Part shown: positions 6,268-10,656 of the stretch, in pieces
Layout: each line of letters begins with the position of its first letter
Position numbering within the stretch: position 1 is the stretch's first letter
NCBI GenBank assembly: GCA_029288095.1
Contig: JARFPW010000170.1
Span: 1 to 10,656 of the forward strand
Reading direction: 5' to 3'
DNA: 10,656 nt
DNA from: Gemmatimonadota bacterium
Lineage (GTDB): Bacteria; Gemmatimonadota; Gemmatimonadetes; Palauibacterales; Palauibacteraceae
Translations under genes and position numbers: made by a program
Notes under the pieces: generated by a model
What the model was told of the DNA's origin: nothing
Databases searched by the model: none
Seen by the model: only the letters and a program-made list of their open reading frames with translations

Positions 6268-7817
6268 CAGAGGGGGATGTTGCCGTGCTTCTTGGGTGGG
6301 TTGCGGTCGCGTTTGTCGCTCAGCATTGCGAGCCCCGAAATCAGACGGGCGCGCGTTTCACGAGGGTCGATGACGTCATCCAGATACCCACGGCGCGCCG
6401 CCAGGTACGGGTGCGCGAACTTCTCACGGAAATCGGCCTCGAGTTCGGCGGCTCGTTCCTCCGGATTCTCGGCATCGGCCAGTTCCTTCCGGTACAGGAT
6501 CTCGACCGCGCCCTTGGGTCCCATGACTGCGATCTCCGCGGTGGGCCAGGCGAAGTTCAGGTCGCCCCTGATGTGCTTCGAGGACATCACGTCGTATGCG
6601 CCACCGTATGCCTTGCGCGTAATCACCGTCAGCTTGGGAACCGTTGCCTCACAGTAGGCGTACAGGAGCTTTGCTCCGTGCACGATGATCCCACCGTGTT
6701 CCTGCCGGACCCCCGGAAGGAATCCCGGGACATCCTCGAGCGTGACCAGGGGGATGTTGAACGCGTCGCAGAATCGGACGAACCGTGCTCCCTTGCGACT
6801 CGACTCGATGTCTAGCACGCCGGCCAGGACCGCCGGTTGATTGGCGATAATCCCTACCGCGCTTCCACCCAGCCTGGCGAAGCCGGTCAACAGATTCCCG
6901 GCGAACCCGGCATGCACCTCCAGGAAGGATCGGTCGTCGACGATGCACCGGATCACGTCATGCATATCGTACGGCTGCGAAGGAGAATCCGGGATTACGT
7001 CCAGCAGTTCCTCGTCTGCCCGATCGGCCGGATCCTCCGTCTCAACGACGGGAGCATTCTGGGTGTTGTTCGACGGCAGATAGGAGACCAGTTCGCGCAC
7101 GGAGCGGAGACAATCCAGTTCCGTTGGCCGCGTGAAGTGCGCAACTCCGGAAACCGCACCGTGGACGCGCGCCCCGCCGAGGTCCTCGAAACTGACATCC
7201 TCGTGCGTAACCGTCTTCACGACATTGGGACCAGTCACGAACATGTGGCTGATGCCATCCACCATGAACACGAAATCCGTGATCGCCGGTGAATACACTG
7301 CGCCTCCAGCACACGGGCCGAGAATGACGCTGATCTGGGGAACTACGCCTGAGGCGAGCGTATTCCGCAGAAACAACTCTGCGTAACCCCCAAGCGACGC
7401 GACACCCTCCTGGATCCTGGCACCGCCAGAGTCGTTCAAGCCGATGACGGGAGCACCATTCGCCACGGCCAGATCGACAATTTTGCAGATCTTCTCAGCA
7501 TGAGCTTCGGAGAGCGATCCTCCGAACACCGTGAAATCCTGGCTGAATACGAACACGAGCCGGTTGTCGATCTGCCCGTACCCGGTCACCACGCCGTCAC
7601 CCGGGATCTTCTGCTCGTCGAGCCCGAAATCAGAGCAGCGGTGCTCGACGAACCTGTCCAGCTCGACGAACGATTCAGGATCGAGGAGCACGTCCAGCCG
7701 CTCGCGGGCGCTCAGCTTGCCTCGATCGTGCTGCCGCTGCAGCCGTTCGGCTCCGCCCGCCTCCAACACCCGCTGCCGTTCGGCCCGCAGGCGCTCCAGC
7801 TCCTCGCGCGCGCTCAC
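6267..7817 (-). CDS. pccB: Propionyl-CoA carboxylase-type carboxyltransferase (beta) subunit
   Basis: This is a 516-residue acyl-CoA carboxyltransferase with two crotonase-like halves. It transfers the carboxyl group from carboxybiotin to an acyl-CoA. Visible motifs (numbered from the chosen start) are GKLSARERLDVLLDP (33-47), NDSGGARIQEGV (128-139) and GPCAGGAVYSPA (167-178) in the first half, and EDVPGFLPG (361-369), GGIIVHGAKLLYAY (375-388) and KAYGGAYDVMSSKH (402-415) in the second. Asp409 in GAYDVM is the position (Asp422 in Streptomyces PccB) linked to propionyl-CoA preference over acetyl-CoA. The C-terminus PPKKHGNIPL is typical of this family. I place the start at the GTG at 7817, which overlaps the upstream stop as GTGA and gives the normal family length. 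An in-frame start at 7901 would add 28 atypical residues and an 88-base overlap. The biotin carboxylase gene follows with a one-base overlap. Confidence 0.95.
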   Translation of the reverse strand: MSAREELERLRAERQRVLEAGGAERLQRQHDRGKLSARERLDVLLDPESFVELDRFVEHRCSDFGLDEQKIPGDGVVTGYGQIDNRLVFVFSQDFTVFGGSLSEAHAEKICKIVDLAVANGAPVIGLNDSGGARIQEGVASLGGYAELFLRNTLASGVVPQISVILGPCAGGAVYSPAITDFVFMVDGISHMFVTGPNVVKTVTHEDVSFEDLGGARVHGAVSGVAHFTRPTELDCLRSVRELVSYLPSNNTQNAPVVETEDPADRADEELLDVIPDSPSQPYDMHDVIRCIVDDRSFLEVHAGFAGNLLTGFARLGGSAVGIIANQPAVLAGVLDIESSRKGARFVRFCDAFNIPLVTLEDVPGFLPGVRQEHGGIIVHGAKLLYAYCEATVPKLTVITRKAYGGAYDVMSSKHIRGDLNFAWPTAEIAVMGPKGAVEILYRKELADAENPEERAAELEADFREKFAHPYLAARRGYLDDVIDPRETRARLISGLAMLSDKRDRNPPKKHGNIPL

Positions 7818-9622
7818 GGTGCACCGCGGCGCTGCCGCAGCTCCTCCTCGGCCTCTTTCCGCAACCTCTCCTCCTCTTGCGTCCTCGCCTCCAGCGACCA
7901 TTCGACGATCGCCGGAGGATCCGGTTCGACCAGACGGGAGTCCAGCAACATCCTGATCCTGGTCGACCGCACGATGCGGCGCGATTCAGGATCGAACGAG
8001 AACCTGCCGGTGGCCGCCTGGAGCTCCCGCATCCGGGCCACCTGGCGCGCCACTGCTCCTGCCCGTACGAGGCCGGGATCGGGAATTCCTCGCAGCAGGA
8101 GGAGGCCGGCGTCATATCCGAGCGCGGCGAACGCATTGTCGGGGACGGCGCGCCGGTGTGTCCGGTCCCAGGCCGCCGCAAAGGCGCTCCACTCGGAGTT
8201 TCCATCGCGCTCGAGATACGTGGCCGACACTCTGTAGTCGGAAAACGTGGCGTCGAGGCGCCTCAGGACCATTGGATGCGTCCAGTCCTCGCTAACCAGC
8301 GCGATCCTGCCTCGCAGCCCATAGAAGTGAAGTTGCGGGGCAATCTGGAGCACCTGGCGCGGCCCGTCTGCGACGACGAACACGACGTCCGGGTCGAGCG
8401 CCGTCAGTTCTCGGATTTCGAGTTCGAACGTGGTCGAGTCCGGCTCGTACGACCGGCTCCCCGCCCACTCGAAACCGGCAGCCTGGATGATGTCTCGAAA
8501 CATCTCCGACCGGCGGATCCCGTTCTCGTTCGCCGGATGCAGGGACGCGACGCGTGCCGGCTCGAGTGAGGAAGCCAGCCATCTCCCCAGCGTCTCTGCG
8601 ACCGCCCTGTCGCGTCGCTCCCGCGCCCAGATCGAATAGGCGTGAGGTGCCAGCGCCGAGTCTTCGGATGCGGTCGGACTGATGAGCAGGGTGCCGGCAC
8701 GTGTCCGCGCCGCCGCCGCCGAGCGCAGCGCCCCGGAACGGATTGGACCGATGATTCCAGCCACGTCCTGGGCTTCAAGCCGTGCCACGCCGAACCCCGA
8801 GTCCTCTCCCTCGAGCGCCTCGTCAATCACTACAAGTTCGACCGCGTACCCTGCCTCGCGCTCGTACCTCGCTGCGGCGAGCCGCACACCGTCCAGGATT
8901 TCCTCTCCGACGGATGCGAAGCCTCCGGTACGCGGTACGATGACCCCGAGGCGGATGCCGCGGTCTCCGGTCGGTACGCGGCCCGCTATCACGTCCTCGA
9001 CCTTCTCTCGATCGGGACGATCGAGATCCGAGTCCTCCAGATCGGCCGCCAACGTGTCCGCGCCGGCACGGTCACCCGACAGTGCGAGCGCCCTGACTAG
9101 CTCGGCCCGAACCGTCCCCGACGCTCTTGCATCAGACGTGATGCGCCTCGCCTGACGCTCGAGTTCAGCCAGCGACAGTCCGCCGACGACCGTTCTCAGG
9201 ATTCCGCGCCACTCGTCATCCAGAGCAGCCGGATGGTAGAGGAGTTGATGCACGGCCCGGTCGTCAGCCGCCCGCACCTGAAGGAGTCGGACCAGCCGTC
9301 TTACCAGATCAGCGGAGATCTCCGGCCTGACGATCCAGGAGGCGTCCAGTGAGTCTACCATCGCGATCGCCGAGTCCAGGCTCCCGCTAACCCAGGCGGT
9401 CTCGGCTTCGCCAAGGGCGATCGCTTCCGGCCCTACGTCGGCCATCGTATCCGCGGGCGCGGCGATGACCGGTGTGGACGGACCGCCAACAGGCTCGCGA
9501 CCGGCGCACGCAGAACCGGCCAGGCACGTCAGCAGCAGGATGAGCGATCGCGACGGTGCCGATGCGCGAAAGGGCCCGCACCCTGGGGCCGGACCCTTTC
9601 GATCGAATCTCACGGAGTCCAT
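7814..9622 (-). CDS. Predicted lipoprotein with helical N-terminal region and type I periplasmic-binding (LIVBP/LpoA-like) domain
   Basis: This is a protein of about 602 residues whose exact role I do not recognise. A basic N-terminus is followed by a hydrophobic run (SLILLLTCLAGSA, about 26-38) and Cys39, a plausible though non-classical lipobox (GSAC). Residues about 60-215 look alpha-helical and TPR-like (repeated Ala/Leu/Arg-rich helices). From about 222 (IRLGVIVPRTGGFASVGEEILDGVRLA) to about 560 the protein resembles type I periplasmic-binding proteins of the Leu/Ile/Val receptor class, with GIIGPIRSG and DPDVVFVVADG as fold landmarks. A charged, coiled-coil-like end follows (EEERLRKEAEEELRQRR). 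The two-part layout resembles LpoA, the outer-membrane activator of penicillin-binding proteins, but an amino-acid sensor or binding protein is also possible. I chose the ATG at 9622; an in-frame TTG at 9628 would add two residues. It starts 11 bases after rpsA, and its stop overlaps the pccB start. Confidence 0.8.
   Translation of the reverse strand: MDSVRFDRKGPAPGCGPFRASAPSRSLILLLTCLAGSACAGREPVGGPSTPVIAAPADTMADVGPEAIALGEAETAWVSGSLDSAIAMVDSLDASWIVRPEISADLVRRLVRLLQVRAADDRAVHQLLYHPAALDDEWRGILRTVVGGLSLAELERQARRITSDARASGTVRAELVRALALSGDRAGADTLAADLEDSDLDRPDREKVEDVIAGRVPTGDRGIRLGVIVPRTGGFASVGEEILDGVRLAAARYEREAGYAVELVVIDEALEGEDSGFGVARLEAQDVAGIIGPIRSGALRSAAAARTRAGTLLISPTASEDSALAPHAYSIWARERRDRAVAETLGRWLASSLEPARVASLHPANENGIRRSEMFRDIIQAAGFEWAGSRSYEPDSTTFELEIRELTALDPDVVFVVADGPRQVLQIAPQLHFYGLRGRIALVSEDWTHPMVLRRLDATFSDYRVSATYLERDGNSEWSAFAAAWDRTHRRAVPDNAFAALGYDAGLLLLRGIPDPGLVRAGAVARQVARMRELQAATGRFSFDPESRRIVRSTRIRMLLDSRLVEPDPPAIVEWSLEARTQEEERLRKEAEEELRQRRGAP
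9567..9601 (-). promoter_or_regulatory. Stable hairpin early in the lipoprotein coding sequence
   Basis: An inverted repeat pairs 9567-9574 (cgaaaggg) with 9594-9601 (ccctttcg). After one mismatch, three more base pairs follow (9576-9578 with 9590-9592), around an 11-base loop. In the message it covers codons 8-19 of the lipoprotein gene, downstream of the rpsA stop. No run of T follows in the transcribed direction, so it is not a standard intrinsic terminator. It could modulate ribosome loading, RNA processing or stability at the junction between rpsA and the metabolic genes. It could also be chance in GC-rich DNA. Confidence 0.4.
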
Positions 9623-9633
9623 GATCAACCGGA

Positions 9634-10656
9634 TCAGGATTCCTCCACCTCGGCTTCAGCTTCGGGAGCCTCCTCCACCTCGGCTTCCGCTTCGACTTCC
9701 TCAACCTCGGCTTCCGCTTCGGGAGTCTCCTCCACCTCGGCCTCCGCTTCGGCCTCCGGAGTATCGGCGACCTCGGCGTCAGGGGAACCTTCAGTGGCAC
9801 CCTCCCCATCCTCAGAAGCCGACGGGCGAACCACTTCCCTCAGCGGCCGCTCCTTGATCTCGTCCGAGAGTGCGGTCACCGCCAGGACGATGCGCCGATT
9901 GATGGGATCAGATTCGATGACCTGTAAGTCGAGTTGGTCCCCCTCGACGAACTTGGCTGCCGGGTCTTCGAGTTCCTCTTCGACGCCCAGTTGACTGACT
10001 GGCACGAAGCCCTCGACGTCCTGTCCGAGGTCAACGACAACCCCCTTGTCGAGCAAGCGTACGATCGAGCCGCTCCACTCGGTGGCGGGCACATACTGCT
10101 GGGCAAGATCGTACCAGGGGTCCTCGCTCGTCTGCTTGAGACCTAGCGAGATGCGCTTCTGGTCGGGGTCTATATTCAGTACGACCACCTCGACCTCTTC
10201 GCCCTTCCTGACAATCTCCGAAGGATGCTGCACGCGGCGCGTCCAGCTCATGTCCGAGATATGCACGAGGCCGTCGATTCCGGGTTCGACCTCCACGAAT
10301 GCACCGAACGACGTGAGGTTTCGGACGATCCCGGTGATCTTCGAGGCCGGCGGATACTTGGCCGGGAGAGCCAGCCACGGGTCCTCCTCCGTCTGCTTCA
10401 TGCCGAGCGAGATCTTCTTCTCTTCCTCGTCGACCCTCAGGACGACGCACTCGACCTCGTCGTTGATAGACAGCAATTGCGAGGGGTGACGGACGTTGCG
10501 GGTCCAGCTCATCTCGGAGATGTGAACAAGCCCCTCGACGCCCTTCTCCAGCTCGATGAACGCACCATAGTTGGTGATCGAGACCACGCGGCCGCGGACC
10601 CGGCTGCCTACCGGGTACTTCGCCGCGACATCCTCCCACGGATACGCTTCCAGCTG
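9634..10656 (-). CDS. rpsA: 30S ribosomal protein S1, C-terminal 340 residues (5' end beyond right edge)
   Basis: S1 binds mRNA on the small ribosomal subunit and helps start translation. The frame is open at the right edge, and the portion seen holds three S1 (OB-fold) repeats, at about residues 17-87, 104-174 and 191-263 of the visible part. The first two carry classic signatures: NYGAFIELEKGVEGLVHISEMSW and FGAFVEVEPGIDGLVHISDMSW, each followed by the linker pattern KQT-EDPW. The third is more diverged (EGFVPVSQLG), as terminal S1 repeats usually are. After residue 278 a highly acidic Glu/Ala/Val tail of about 60 residues runs to the stop, encoded by imperfect 30-base tandem repeats. The total number of S1 repeats cannot be judged because the start is outside the window. 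It is the first visible gene of the operon. Confidence 0.95.
   Translation of the reverse strand, partial: QLEAYPWEDVAAKYPVGSRVRGRVVSITNYGAFIELEKGVEGLVHISEMSWTRNVRHPSQLLSINDEVECVVLRVDEEEKKISLGMKQTEEDPWLALPAKYPPASKITGIVRNLTSFGAFVEVEPGIDGLVHISDMSWTRRVQHPSEIVRKGEEVEVVVLNIDPDQKRISLGLKQTSEDPWYDLAQQYVPATEWSGSIVRLLDKGVVVDLGQDVEGFVPVSQLGVEEELEDPAAKFVEGDQLDLQVIESDPINRRIVLAVTALSDEIKERPLREVVRPSASEDGEGATEGSPDAEVADTPEAEAEAEVEETPEAEAEVEEVEAEAEVEEAPEAEAEVEES
9641..9757 (-). repeat. Imperfect ~30-bp tandem repeats encoding the acidic tail of S1
   Basis: Four adjoining units start at 9641, 9671, 9701 and 9728 on the plus strand, with a shared core of tcctccacctcggcttc. Units one and two are 30 bases, the third is 27 (one codon shorter), and the fourth is 30 and more diverged. 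All lengths are multiples of three, so the rpsA frame is kept. Read on the minus strand they encode copies of the pattern PEAEAEVEE. Such an array could change copy number by slippage or unequal crossover without breaking the gene. Confidence 0.85.

Noticed and set aside
5560..6657. Plus-strand open frame of 365 residues opposite the biotin carboxylase and pccB genes
   Set aside because: It is antisense to two genes with unmistakable conserved motifs, has no recognisable domain, is Arg/Pro/Ser-rich as expected for a GC-rich shadow frame, and crosses the boundary of two genes.
7818..7901. Longer pccB start that would add 28 residues
   Set aside because: The extra segment is Gly/Ala/Arg-rich, unlike any carboxyltransferase N-terminus, and would overlap the lipoprotein gene by 88 bases; the GTG at 7817 forms the same stop/start overlap seen elsewhere in the operon.
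7500..8237. Plus-strand open frame of 245 residues opposite pccB and the lipoprotein gene
   Set aside because: Its composition is low-complexity Ser/Arg/Ala, it shows no family motif, and the minus strand is fully accounted for by two genes.
9567..9601. Intrinsic terminator between rpsA and the lipoprotein gene
   Set aside because: The hairpin lies inside a coding sequence and is not followed by a T-rich run in the direction of transcription.
9623..9628. TTG start two codons upstream for the lipoprotein gene
   Set aside because: An in-frame ATG is present six bases later. The TTG sits at a slightly better distance from a GGAGG inside the rpsA end, so it is not excluded, only less likely.
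1..10656. Mobile element, prophage, CRISPR array, tRNA or rRNA gene, or a defence cassette
   Set aside because: No transposase, integrase, regularly spaced repeat array, tRNA-like fold or defence-type domain is visible. The window is filled by housekeeping and central-metabolism genes.

Overview
The window is a GC-rich bacterial chromosome segment in which every supported gene lies on the minus strand, so the transcription order runs from the right edge to the left edge. No gene is interrupted. The largest non-coding gap is 23 bases, and five of the eight gene junctions are stop/start overlaps of one to four bases. This looks like one long, translationally coupled operon, or a stretch of one. 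Gene content and style (S1 protein with a long acidic tail, split biotin carrier, split methylmalonyl-CoA mutase) would fit a Gemmatimonadota-like or related high-GC Gram-negative. That placement is inference only; no marker here proves it.

Layout in transcription order: the 3' end of rpsA (ribosomal protein S1) enters from the right edge and ends in a repetitive acidic tail. It is followed by a predicted lipoprotein with a type I periplasmic-binding fold. Then come the carboxyltransferase (pccB-type) and biotin carboxylase subunits of an acyl-CoA carboxylase. An RlmD/RumA-type 23S rRNA uracil methyltransferase sits next, followed by a small biotin carrier protein. The last three genes are the catalytic half of a coenzyme B12-dependent methylmalonyl-CoA mutase, a small FmdB-type zinc-ribbon protein, and the first 359 codons of argS, which runs off the left edge.

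The metabolic core is the route propionyl-CoA to (S)-methylmalonyl-CoA (carboxylase: carboxyltransferase, biotin carboxylase, biotin carrier) and then methylmalonyl-CoA to succinyl-CoA (mutase). The carboxyltransferase carries the Asp associated with propionyl-CoA preference, and the mutase keeps the Tyr and Arg that hold the methylmalonyl carboxylate, so both assignments agree. Two parts needed for the full route are absent from the window: methylmalonyl-CoA epimerase and the B12-binding subunit of the mutase.

This metabolic block is enclosed by translation genes (rpsA before it, argS after it), and one rRNA-modification gene is wedged inside the carboxylase. I did not find a clearly new system, phage, transposon, CRISPR array or RNA gene. 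The most noteworthy points are the gene order, the split enzymes, the S1 tail repeats, a hairpin early in the lipoprotein message and an unusual HIGH-motif variant in ArgS.
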